From Dethiosulfatibacter sp. (lineage in GTDB: Bacteria > Bacillota_A > Clostridia > Tissierellales > Dethiosulfatibacteraceae): 25,095 nucleotides of DNA. The position numbers and the translations under genes are program-made. The stretch spans positions 1 through 25,095 of the forward strand of contig JAHRFV010000025.1 in NCBI GenBank assembly GCA_019084435.1. The letters run 5' to 3'. This document shows, piece by piece, positions 8,160 through 14,931 of this stretch; position 1 is the first letter of the stretch, and every line of letters starts with the position of its first letter. The notes beneath the pieces are model-generated. The model saw nothing but the letters and a program-made list of their open reading frames with translations. It was not told the origin of the DNA and ran no database searches.

Positions 8160-8300
8160 TAAGGCACTCAGCTTTTTCCGATGACTAACAGTGCTAAAAC
8201 TCCCACTTCTATAAGTAGGAGATAAGCACTGTAGAGTCCCTGGATAACGGTTTCTAAGGTTCAGGTGGTGTTTCAAACACCATCTGAATCAAGAATCCTG
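8160..8300 (+). ncRNA. Structured RNA-like segment, possible orphan omega-RNA/HEARO
   Basis: Two nested hairpin modules are visible. Module 1: ACAGTGCT (8188-8195) pairs with AGCACTGT (8225-8232) and encloses CTCCcACTT/AAGTaGGAG (8200-8208 with 8213-8221). Module 2: GGAT (8242-8245) pairs with ATCC (8295-8298) and encloses a 13-bp stem (8260-8272 with 8276-8288; one G-T pair). The series, ending in AAGAATCC, resembles guide-RNA ends of IS605/IscB-type elements (omega-RNA, HEARO) as I remember them, but no tnpB or iscB gene is next to it. If so, the bases after 8298 (TGTTGATACAGTAATAATAT) would be the guide. The segment fills the gap between the toxin and the next gene; family assignment is uncertain. 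Confidence 0.45.
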
Positions 8301-8337
8301 TTGATACAGTAATAATATTGGATGGAGAACATTTAAG

Positions 8338-8418
8338 AATAATTTAAGATTCGAAACAGTCTCATTTAAGGACGCTTTGTTATATTTATTATAAGAAGCG
8401 GCTAATGAGGCTGTTTTT
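8338..8418 (+). repeat. Dispersed intergenic repeat, copy B, with terminator-like hairpin
   Basis: The head AATAATTTAAGAT leads into GAAACAGTCTCATTT. A 12-bp stem (8355-8366 with 8404-8415; one G-T pair) encloses CGCTT/AAGCG (8373-8377 with 8396-8400) and is followed by TTTTT. It is closely similar to the copy at 10288-10365 and shares head and stem plan with copy A at 1214-1303. Only 32 bases separate it from the next start codon. Confidence 0.65.
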
Positions 8419-8449
8419 AATTCGATAGAAAATTTAGGAGATAATAAAA

Positions 8450-9217
8450 ATGAAAAAAGAAAGAAGGAAAAAAACCATGAGAGTTTTGGCATTTATAGTA
8501 GCACTCGTAATTATTCAAACACTACCAATTTTTTTTCTAAAACCTATGGGCTATGAAACTATAGCAGATGAAAATATTCAGATGTATTATTCACCCGGAG
8601 AACAGAAAGGCGCCGAAGAGGTCTTTGAGCTGCTTCAGTTGAAATCCGACGAAATAAAAGAGAAAATGAAGATGGAAATCAATGAGCCTATTCAAGTATA
8701 CATATACAAAACTCAAAACCAGTTGGCCCTCAGAGAAGCAGGTTTTATTACCCTAACTTTCGCACCATCCTGGCACATTGGAGACAGCCACAATGGAAAT
8801 ATTATGATGGTCTCGCCCTATACGAAGGTAAAAGGACATACATATGAAAGCATATTGAATGCAACCTTGCATGAGCTGGTACATGCTATAAATTATCAAA
8901 TCAATCCAAAGATATCCTATTTCTGGGACAATGGTCTGGCAACATACCTAGCAAATCAAAAGCCAAATGCTTCGGATTTGACAAGCCATTCTATTCCTAC
9001 ATTCAAGCAGATGCAGACAAATAATGGATTAGAGTTTGGAAATATGGGTGGGTACGCTTATTCATATTCGTATATTGAATATCTCGATGAAACATATGGT
9101 TGGGATAAAGTGCTTGAGTTTGCATCAGGTGGAAAGTCATACGAGGATGTATTTGGCAAGTCAGAATTGGAAGTCTATAATGATTGGTGTAATTTCTGCA
9201 GATCATCTAGTTTTTGA
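8450..9217 (+). CDS. Membrane-anchored zinc peptidase-like protein (MA clan, HExxH)
   Basis: A 255-residue protein with a basic N-terminus and one membrane helix or uncleaved signal (about residues 11-30), so the rest lies outside the cell. It carries HELVH at residues 141-145 in the setting TLHELVHAINYQ, followed by YFWDNGLATYLA. In gluzincin peptidases of the peptidase_MA type the second motif is normally xNEGxAxY, where Glu is the third zinc ligand; here that position is Asn (WDNGLATY), so activity is uncertain unless Asp takes its place. A C-terminal YSYSYIEYLDETYGWDKV segment matches the helical end of the family. AGGAG precedes the ATG. Probably a single-gene unit. Confidence 0.7.
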   Translation: MKKERRKKTMRVLAFIVALVIIQTLPIFFLKPMGYETIADENIQMYYSPGEQKGAEEVFELLQLKSDEIKEKMKMEINEPIQVYIYKTQNQLALREAGFITLTFAPSWHIGDSHNGNIMMVSPYTKVKGHTYESILNATLHELVHAINYQINPKISYFWDNGLATYLANQKPNASDLTSHSIPTFKQMQTNNGLEFGNMGGYAYSYSYIEYLDETYGWDKVLEFASGGKSYEDVFGKSELEVYNDWCNFCRSSSF

Positions 9218-9360
9218 CGAGAACACATTTTAGTAGAGTAAAGATAACCCAGGTTTACATTGATAAACATTAGGAAATATCTTATAATTTATAATAAGTC
9301 TATACTTTAGACCCTTTTACGAAATCATAAACTATAATAAATAGAGCTCAAGAGGTGATC

Positions 9361-10269
9361 ATGATGGAAATCAGGCTAGAGGAATTTGAAGCACTCATAA
9401 AGCAGTTAACGACATTTGAAAAGATGTATGAACAGACTAGAGTTGTTGATCCTGTCAATAAAAAGGAAATATATGTCAAGGCTAATTATGAAGAAACACG
9501 GACAGAGACTCTAGAAGCATGCTATGATGTTTGGGGAACAGGAGAGACCTGCAAGAACTGTATTTCTATGAGAGCCTACAGTGAAAATGAGACCTTTATA
9601 AAAATCGAAACATCTCCTGATAGAATCGTTATGGTTACGGCTATACCTGTAACAATAGGGGAAAGGATCGTGGTAGTTGAACTTCTAAAAAATGTTACTA
9701 AAAGCATGATTCTAGGTGAAATTAAGCTAATTGAAGGTTTGGAAATAAAAAAACTGCTTGATCAAGCAAATGTAGCAGTAGTGACAGACGAGCTTACACA
9801 AATTTATAACAAGAGATATATTATTGAAAGATTACCTGTTGATATTACCATATCTTACTTGGAAAACCAGCCACTCTCATTGTTAATGGCAGATATAGAC
9901 CATTTCAAAAAAATCAACGACACCTATGGTCACTTAGCAGGGGACTATATATTAAAGGAATTTGCTCAAATACTTGAAAGAAATACAAGACAGGGTAAGG
10001 ATTGGGTTGCAAGATTTGGAGGGGAAGAGTTTATCGTCTGCCTGACAGGTACGGACAAAGAGTTTGCGTGGAATGTCGCAGAAAGAATGAGAAAATCCAT
10101 TGAAGATAATGTTTTCAACTATGATGGAGAAAAAATTAAACTAACTTCAAGTTTTGGACTTCACACCTTAAATAACAAAGAAATGATAGATTATGAAACA
10201 TTGATTCAGTGTACAGACAAAAAATTATATGAAGCTAAAAAGACCGGAAGAAACAAAGTGCTGGGTTAG
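9361..10269 (+). CDS. Diguanylate cyclase (GGDEF domain) with N-terminal cysteine-containing sensor
   Basis: About 302 residues. The C-terminal half is a complete GGDEF domain: DELTQIYNKRYI, LMADIDHFKKINDTYGHLAG and the active-site GGEEF, which makes cyclic di-GMP from two GTP. The I-site that normally reads RxxD five residues before GGEEF is QGKD here, so product inhibition may be weak. The N-terminal half (about 1-130) is a PAS-like sensor with CYDVWGTGETCKNC, three cysteines that could bind metal, heme or respond to redox. No membrane helix is present. The ribosome site AGAGGTGATC precedes two close ATG codons (9361, 9364); a GTG at 9355 lies within that site and is rejected. Confidence 0.88.
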   Translation: MMEIRLEEFEALIKQLTTFEKMYEQTRVVDPVNKKEIYVKANYEETRTETLEACYDVWGTGETCKNCISMRAYSENETFIKIETSPDRIVMVTAIPVTIGERIVVVELLKNVTKSMILGEIKLIEGLEIKKLLDQANVAVVTDELTQIYNKRYIIERLPVDITISYLENQPLSLLMADIDHFKKINDTYGHLAGDYILKEFAQILERNTRQGKDWVARFGGEEFIVCLTGTDKEFAWNVAERMRKSIEDNVFNYDGEKIKLTSSFGLHTLNNKEMIDYETLIQCTDKKLYEAKKTGRNKVLG

Positions 10270-10287
10270 TGTAGCGAAACAGTTAAA

Positions 10288-10365
10288 AATAATTTAAATT
10301 AGAGACAGTCTCATTTAGAACGCTTTGTTATACTAATGATAAGAAGCGGTAGATGAGGCTGTTTT
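10288..10365 (+). repeat. Dispersed intergenic repeat, copy C, with terminator-like hairpin
   Basis: The head AATAATTTAAATTAGAGACA leads into a 10-bp stem (10305-10314 with 10353-10362; one G-T pair) enclosing CGCTT/AAGCG (10321-10325 with 10344-10348), ending in TTTT. It closely matches copy B. It lies directly behind the diguanylate cyclase gene and may end its transcript. Confidence 0.65.
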
Positions 10366-10418
10366 CATGAATATAGCCTCGAACGCATATTTGAGGTGCA
10401 ATAATCAACTTCACTTAC

Positions 10419-10447
10419 TTGACGAAAAATGTTATAACATATATGAG
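10419..10447 (+). promoter_or_regulatory. Promoter of the Rieske oxygenase gene
   Basis: TTGACG (10419-10424) and TATGAG (10442-10447) are separated by 17 bases. The -35 is near consensus while the -10 is weak, which may point to activator dependence. The start codon follows about 60 bases downstream. Confidence 0.4.
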
Positions 10448-10508
10448 ACTACTTATCGACGAACAAATCGAAAATCTTTCTCATAGAGATGCATAGGAGA
10501 TGAAATCT

Positions 10509-11471
10509 GTGATTAAAAATCAATGGTATGCGGTACTGGATTCCAAGCAGCTGAAAAAAAATAAGCTTCTGGGTGTTACAAGATTATCGGAGAAGTTGGT
10601 TTTTTGGAGAGATGAAAATAACGAGGTTAATTGCATCTTTGATAAATGCTGTCATAGAGGCGCATCATTAAGTACGGGCAAGATAATCAATAACCATGTT
10701 GAGTGTCCCTTCCATGGATTTCAATATGATTCAAGTGGAAAGGTCAATTATATACCAGCAAACGGGAAGAATTCCAAGGTTCCAGATCGTTATAAAGTAA
10801 ATGCCTATTTGGTCAAGGAAGCCTATGGATTCATATGGTTATGGTACAGTGATGAACTTATTGACGTTCCTGAGATTCCTTTTTTTGAAGAGCTGAAAGA
10901 AGGGTTTTCTTACGGTGGATTTTCTGAAACCTGGGGGGTCCATTATACGAGAGCAATTGAAAACCAGCTTGATGTAGTTCATTTACCATTCGTCCATAAA
11001 TCAACAATCGGGAGAGGTGGTAATACACTTGTAAATGGACCAGTTGTCAAATGGAAAGAGAACCTAATGACTTTCTATGTAAAAAATGAAAATGACAATG
11101 GCCAAACACCCGAAAAGCCCAATGAAATCCAAGAATATGACAAATTGTTCAGGTTGCAATTTCAAATGCCGAATATTTGGCATAACCGAATATCAGACAA
11201 TGTGAGAATACTAGCAGCATTTACCCCAATAGATGATGAAAATACACATATCTATCTACGATTCTACCAAAGCTTTATTCATACACCGGGCTTAAAACAA
11301 ATCGTAAACTGGTTAAGTACCACAATGAATAAAATCATACTACATCAAGATAGACGAGTTGTCCTGACGCAACTGCCGATCAAAAGCGAACTGACGATGG
11401 GGGAAAACCTCGTTCAGGGAGATTTGCCAATCATTGAATTTAGAAAGAGAAGGGACCTTTTAAAGCGATAA
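10509..11471 (+). CDS. Rieske non-heme iron oxygenase (aromatic-ring-dioxygenase type)
   Basis: About 320 residues. The N-terminal Rieske domain has CCHRG and CPFHGFQYD, the C-x-H and C-x2-H ligands of the 2Fe-2S cluster. The C-terminal catalytic domain has ENQLDVVHLPFVH, which fits the E-x3-D-x2-H-x4-H pattern that holds the mononuclear iron and receives electrons from the neighbouring subunit. Such enzymes hydroxylate or demethylate with O2 and need a reductase, which is not encoded nearby. AGGAG ends one base before ATG 10500, too close; GTG 10509 is nine bases away and gives the family's usual MIKNQWYAVL start, so I chose GTG. An oxygen-using enzyme is notable if the host is anaerobic. 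Confidence 0.88.
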   Translation: MIKNQWYAVLDSKQLKKNKLLGVTRLSEKLVFWRDENNEVNCIFDKCCHRGASLSTGKIINNHVECPFHGFQYDSSGKVNYIPANGKNSKVPDRYKVNAYLVKEAYGFIWLWYSDELIDVPEIPFFEELKEGFSYGGFSETWGVHYTRAIENQLDVVHLPFVHKSTIGRGGNTLVNGPVVKWKENLMTFYVKNENDNGQTPEKPNEIQEYDKLFRLQFQMPNIWHNRISDNVRILAAFTPIDDENTHIYLRFYQSFIHTPGLKQIVNWLSTTMNKIILHQDRRVVLTQLPIKSELTMGENLVQGDLPIIEFRKRRDLLKR

Positions 11472-11575
11472 ACAGCTATATTTGTGTGGTTTTTGTTTCA
11501 GGCGTTCTTCTTGTTGTTACTCTTCTGTTGAATATTTTCACAGCTGCGGTTTACAACAAAGGAAGATTTAGATAG
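11448..11575 (+). pseudogene. Possible C-terminal remnant of a membrane protein
   Basis: Behind the Rieske gene, in another frame, an open frame without a proper start ends at TAG 11573-11575 and reads VVFVSGVLLVVTLLLNIFTA followed by AVYNKGRFR. This is a clean transmembrane helix with a basic tail, typical of the last helix of a bacterial inner-membrane protein. No ribosome site fits, and the frame opens within the end of the Rieske gene. I take it as the tail of a lost gene, but a small membrane peptide started at a GTG cannot be excluded. Confidence 0.3.
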
Positions 11576-11591
11576 AAAGGAGAGATATCCG

Positions 11592-12152
11592 ATGGGAAAA
11601 GTTATCTTAGGTGTAACTCTATCTTTAGATGGTTTTGCAGAAGATATAAATGGTAGTGTTGATAGTCTATATCAGGATCTAGACTCGCTTGCAGAAACAG
11701 AAGTATTCAAAGAATCAATTTTATTGACAGGATCGGTTGTCATGTCAAAAAAAGAATTTGAAATGGCTGATGATCCGGATTTATATGCAAATAATTATGA
11801 GTATCAGGTTCCCATATTCGTATTTACCGACAAAAAACCTAAAAGACATCCTAAAGAGACTGACAAGCTATCCTTTACTTTTATCACTGATGGTGTTGCA
11901 GAAGCAATTAGGCAAGCAAAAACAGCTGCAGGTGATAAAGATGTTAATATCATAGGGAGTGCGATAACTACTCAATTATGTTTAAATGAAGACTTGATTG
12001 ATGAATTGCAAGTAGATATAATACCAATTTTATTACGTAATGGATTTCGACCATTTGATTTGATCGATGATTTGTCAATTAAGCTGGAAAGAATCGAGGT
12101 AGTTGAATTGCCTGAAGGAAGAATTCATATCAGATATAAAGTGATTAAATAA
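11592..12152 (+). CDS. Dihydrofolate reductase family protein (RibD C-terminal-like)
   Basis: A 186-residue protein with the RibD_C/DHFR-like fold: VILGVTLSLDGFAED at the start, ILLTGSVVMSKKEFE, a variable middle, and the NADPH-loop-like VNIIGSAITTQLCLNEDLID followed by ELQVDIIPILLRNGFRPFD. The family reduces pyrimidine- or folate-like substrates with NADPH, but many single-domain members have no known substrate. An AAAGGAG site precedes the ATG. It is followed after 11 bases by the AraC-type gene, so the three genes from here to 13051 probably form one unit in which the regulator controls the reductase. Confidence 0.85.
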   Translation: MGKVILGVTLSLDGFAEDINGSVDSLYQDLDSLAETEVFKESILLTGSVVMSKKEFEMADDPDLYANNYEYQVPIFVFTDKKPKRHPKETDKLSFTFITDGVAEAIRQAKTAAGDKDVNIIGSAITTQLCLNEDLIDELQVDIIPILLRNGFRPFDLIDDLSIKLERIEVVELPEGRIHIRYKVIK

Positions 12153-12163
12153 GTAGATATGAT

Positions 12164-12532
12164 ATGAATATTGATGATTACAAAAGACTGATCAATAAAA
12201 CTGAAGATTATATTGAAACAAACCTAGATAAACGGATTACGTTATCTGACGTTGCTAAAAATGTTAATTTCTCCGAATATCACTTTCATAGATTATTCTC
12301 AAAGTACTCGAATGAAACATTGAAGCAGTTCATTACACGCATAAAGATGGAACGCTCTGCAATTTACTTAGCAATAAATACTGAAATAAGTATCACGGAG
12401 ATTGCATTTAAGTATGGTTACAGCAGTTCTAGCAGCTATAACAAAGTATTTAAGAAGCATTATGGTGTCAGTCCTACTGAGTTCCGAAAAGAGCAAGAAT
12501 GGAAAAGAAATATCAAACAGCCTGATGTATAA
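12164..12532 (+). CDS. AraC-family DNA-binding domain protein (split from GyrI-like domain)
   Basis: A 122-residue protein made only of the two AraC helix-turn-helix units: ITLSDVAKNVNFSEYHFHRL and ISITEIAFKYGYSSSSSYNK, with the closing FKKHYGVSPTEFRKE motif. In related Rob/SoxS-like regulators a GyrI-like ligand domain is fused to the C-terminus. Here the frame ends with TAA followed directly by TAG, and the GyrI-like part continues in exactly the same frame nine bases later. No strong ribosome site precedes the ATG, so it depends on coupling to the reductase gene. It can bind DNA alone, but ligand sensing needs the next protein. Confidence 0.85.
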   Translation: MNIDDYKRLINKTEDYIETNLDKRITLSDVAKNVNFSEYHFHRLFSKYSNETLKQFITRIKMERSAIYLAINTEISITEIAFKYGYSSSSSYNKVFKKHYGVSPTEFRKEQEWKRNIKQPDV

Positions 12533-12541
12533 TAGGGGTAT

Positions 12542-13051
12542 ATGAAATACGGAGGTGTAGTGGTAGTGGAAAAGCCAAACATAACAATAGAAAACTTTAA
12601 CACAAGGGTTATTTATGTAAGATTTAAAGGTAGTTATGCAGCATTTAGAAAAAACAGCAGAAAAATGTTCAATCAGTTGTTCTCGTTTGCAACAGCCAAC
12701 AATCTAATCATTGAAGGAGAAACGAAGGTTCTTACGATTTATCATGATAATCCGTTTATTACAGATGCGGAGAATTTAAGGACTAGTGTGGCAATGACAA
12801 TACCTAGCGACGTTGTAATAAATGAAATTGAAGAAATTAATGTTATGCAGATTAGTGGAAAGTTTGGCATCGGCCATTTTGAAATCTCACCTCCAGAATA
12901 TGAGTCAGCATGGCAATATATGTATCAGGAGTGGCTATTTAAAGGACAAGAGAAGCCTAGAGACTCATTTCCGTTTGAATTATATGTGACTGAACCGCCC
13001 AAGCGATGGAAAGAGAAAAGTTTTACAGACATCTTTATTCCGATAGAGTAA
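12542..13051 (+). CDS. GyrI-like small-molecule binding domain protein
   Basis: A 169-residue protein with the GyrI-like/effector-binding fold seen as the C-terminal half of Rob-type AraC regulators: NTRVIYVRFKGSYAAFRKNS, FNQLFSFATANNLI, TKVLTIYHDNPFITD, MQISGKFGIGHFEI and the end FPFELYVTEPPKRWKEKSFT. It lies in the same reading frame as the AraC domain gene (378 bases = 126 codons from that ATG), separated only by TAA-TAG and two codons. AGGGG is near ATG 12542, and GGAGGTG inside the gene could serve GTG 12566. It is either a natural two-protein version or a recently split regulator. Confidence 0.8.
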   Translation: MKYGGVVVVEKPNITIENFNTRVIYVRFKGSYAAFRKNSRKMFNQLFSFATANNLIIEGETKVLTIYHDNPFITDAENLRTSVAMTIPSDVVINEIEEINVMQISGKFGIGHFEISPPEYESAWQYMYQEWLFKGQEKPRDSFPFELYVTEPPKRWKEKSFTDIFIPIE

Positions 13052-13396
13052 ACAGTACTGATGACAAAAGTCCCATTTCACATTAGTCTTGAACCTCTCA
13101 TCAGTGAAGTTAAGTGTGTTCTCGTATATCTCAAAAAAGTTTCTATTTATTGGGTTTAAAGTTCAAAGTTTTTCACCCTCAATCATATGATAGCCTTTTT
13201 TGATTTTTCATCATAATATTTGTGAGTTGAATTTTGCATGAGAAATAATTTATAATAGGAACTTAATGACTATAAATTAGTCATTAAGTTTCATATTTTT
13301 ATATTGCTAAACAGGGCCCGACAAATGATAGACTTAACTGCTGAGTATGTGGAGGATGCATTAAAAGATTATTACATATTATAGTCTTCATTTCAA
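13052..13396. other. Non-coding stretch between the AraC/GyrI unit and the first AbiE-type pair
   Basis: No convincing gene was seen. It contains an 8-bp inverted repeat ACTGATGA/TCATCAGT (13057-13064 with 13098-13105, long loop) just after the GyrI-like gene, a diverged copy of the intergenic repeat at 13243-13297, and a short open frame (13325-13384, 19 codons, no ribosome site) that I did not accept. The promoter of the next operon starts at 13397. Confidence 0.4.
13243..13297 (+). repeat. Hairpin with repeat-like head, possible diverged copy E
   Basis: A perfect 13-bp inverted repeat AACTTAATGACTA/TAGTCATTAAGTT (13260-13272 with 13278-13290) around a five-base loop is preceded by AATAATTTATAATAGGAAC, which resembles the head of copies A-C, and followed by a T-rich stretch. 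A promoter-like TTGAAT...TATAAT lies in and before the head. It may be a diverged member of the repeat family or an unrelated terminator. Confidence 0.4.
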
Positions 13397-13445
13397 TGTT
13401 GCATATGCACGGACAAAATGATATAATAACCGTGTGGATGCAACA
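13397..13445 (+). promoter_or_regulatory. Promoter and two-part operator dyad of the first AbiE-type pair
   Basis: TTGCAT (13399-13404) and TATAAT (13422-13427) are 17 bases apart. A dyad centred at base 13421 has two matched parts: TGTTGCAT/ATGCAACA (13397-13404 with 13438-13445) and CACGG/CCGTG (13408-13412 with 13430-13434), with equal three-base gaps on both sides. It covers the whole promoter, as expected for autorepression by an AbiEi-type antitoxin. Confidence 0.7.
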
Positions 13446-13459
13446 AGGAGATGATAATA

Positions 13460-14053
13460 ATGGATTATATAAAACAAATAGAAAAACATCTTAAAGATTC
13501 AGGTGGTATAATAACTTCTCTTTACTGTAGAGAAAATGGAATACCAACAGTCTATCTAAGCAGACTTATTGAAAAGGGGGTATTGCATAGAGTAGATACA
13601 GGAATTTATTTGACGAAGAATGGTGACTATGATGAGTTTTATTTTTTTCAATATAAATACAGTGGTTCTGTTTTTTCTTATGAAACAGCTTTGTATCTTA
13701 TAGGCGTCACAGACAAGATTATTCAGGTCAAAGATGTTACAGTAAGTTCAAATTATAAGTTCAATAAAACACCTGTTGGAGTGCATGTACATTATGTTAA
13801 AAAAGAATGGTTTGAACTGGGAGTGACAGTGGTAAAGACAACTTATGGAAATTCTGTCAGAGCATATTCTTATGAACGTACAATTTGTGATTTTATCCTC
13901 CACAAGGAGAATATGGATCCTGAATCGTATGTCAAATTGTTGAGAGGATATTCAAGCTATAAACACAAAAACGTTCATATGCTATATGAGATAGCGGCAA
14001 AAATGGGAATTGCATCAGAAGTCAGGGATATTATGGAGGTTCTTTATGAATAA
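13460..14053 (+). CDS. AbiEi-type antitoxin / transcriptional regulator (pair 1)
   Basis: About 197 residues. It begins with a winged-helix AbiEi_4-like domain (DYIKQIEKHLKDSGGIITSL through YLSRLIEKGVLHRVDTGIYL) followed by the antitoxin C-terminal part (FSYETALYLIGVTDKI, SYERTICDFIL). The fold binds the promoter and in AbiE systems represses it by cooperative binding to inverted repeats. ATG 13451 follows the AAGGAG site with no gap; ATG 13460, nine bases after it, is the likely start. The gene overlaps the toxin-like gene by 8 bases. It should act on the dyad at 13397-13445. Confidence 0.85.
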   Translation: MDYIKQIEKHLKDSGGIITSLYCRENGIPTVYLSRLIEKGVLHRVDTGIYLTKNGDYDEFYFFQYKYSGSVFSYETALYLIGVTDKIIQVKDVTVSSNYKFNKTPVGVHVHYVKKEWFELGVTVVKTTYGNSVRAYSYERTICDFILHKENMDPESYVKLLRGYSSYKHKNVHMLYEIAAKMGIASEVRDIMEVLYE

Positions 14054-14885
14054 AGATAAACTAACCAGTCTTTGTCATAAAATAAGTAAAGAATCCGGTC
14101 TGACGTTTAATTCCGTAATGACTCAGTACTTTTTGGAGACTGTGCTTCACAGACTAGCAAATAGTAAATACAATGAAAATTTAATATTTAAAGGAGGATT
14201 TCTTCTTTCCAACATTCTAGGTCTTGGTACTAGGAGTACAGTAGATATTGATTTTCTTCTAACAAAAATGGAGCTATCTGACGAACGAATAAGAGAAATG
14301 CTATCTGATGCATTGGAAAATGATTCAGACGATAAGATCACTTATGAGATTCAAGGTATTCAAAAAATAAAGGGCCAAGACCAATACGGTGGCTATCGAG
14401 TTATGGTAATTTGTGGGTTGCAAAATATTAAGCAAATTGTTCCGCTTGACATTGCTACAGGAGATTTAGTCACACCTGATCCTATCGATTATGTTTATAG
14501 TAGTACATTTGGACTTGAAGATATTACAATTCGAGCTTACCCCATTGAGACAATAATGGCCGAAAAACTACAAACAATTTATATTAAAGGGTTCTTAAAT
14601 AGTCGTAGCAAAGATTATTATGATTTACATGTGATATATAACCTAAAAAGAGATAAAATCAGGATAGAAATTTTAATGGAAGCATGCAAAAAAACATTTA
14701 GTCAGCGGAATACAGAGTTTGATTTAAATAAAATCAAAATATTTCTTAAAGATATCAAAAATGATGAATCTTTTGTTAAGAGGTGGAATGGGTATGAGAA
14801 GAAAAATCCTTATGATAAAGGTACAAAGCTTGAGACAGCAATCGAAAGTATTTTAAGTGTGATTGGATTAATGTATTTGGAATAA
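14046..14885 (+). CDS. AbiEii/AbiGii-type nucleotidyltransferase toxin (pair 1)
   Basis: A 279-residue protein with nucleotidyltransferase motifs: LIFKGGFLLSNILGLGTRST then VDIDFLL (GG and the D-x-D pair that binds Mg-NTP), the lysine motif PIETIMAEKLQTI, and RSKDYYDLHVIYNL. This is the DUF1814/AbiEii fold; studied members bind GTP or transfer nucleotides to tRNA and stop growth until phage infection is aborted. GGAGG precedes ATG 14046; an upstream in-frame ATG at 14010 lies inside the antitoxin gene and is not needed. The pair is intact. It is divergent from the AbiEii-like gene at 22424-23368. Confidence 0.87.
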   Translation: MNKDKLTSLCHKISKESGLTFNSVMTQYFLETVLHRLANSKYNENLIFKGGFLLSNILGLGTRSTVDIDFLLTKMELSDERIREMLSDALENDSDDKITYEIQGIQKIKGQDQYGGYRVMVICGLQNIKQIVPLDIATGDLVTPDPIDYVYSSTFGLEDITIRAYPIETIMAEKLQTIYIKGFLNSRSKDYYDLHVIYNLKRDKIRIEILMEACKKTFSQRNTEFDLNKIKIFLKDIKNDESFVKRWNGYEKKNPYDKGTKLETAIESILSVIGLMYLE

Positions 14886-14931
14886 GGAATGCTATGTGCA
14901 TTTTTTGATAACAAAGAAAGGATGAAAAACT

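Noticed and set aside
7800..8450. CRISPR array considered because of repeated hairpins near the toxin-antitoxin pair
   Set aside because: The hairpins differ in sequence, with no regular repeat-spacer spacing and no cas genes.
9036..9233. Second-frame open frame inside the peptidase-like gene
   Set aside because: It is a frame shadow of the well-supported HELVH protein, without its own translation signals.
10369..10487. Open frame of about 39 codons before the Rieske gene
   Set aside because: It overlaps the promoter, lacks a ribosome site and encodes nothing recognisable.
13325..13384. 19-codon open frame MIDLTAEYVEDALKDYYIL
   Set aside because: No ribosome site, very short, and no recognisable family; could be a gene fragment but cannot be supported.
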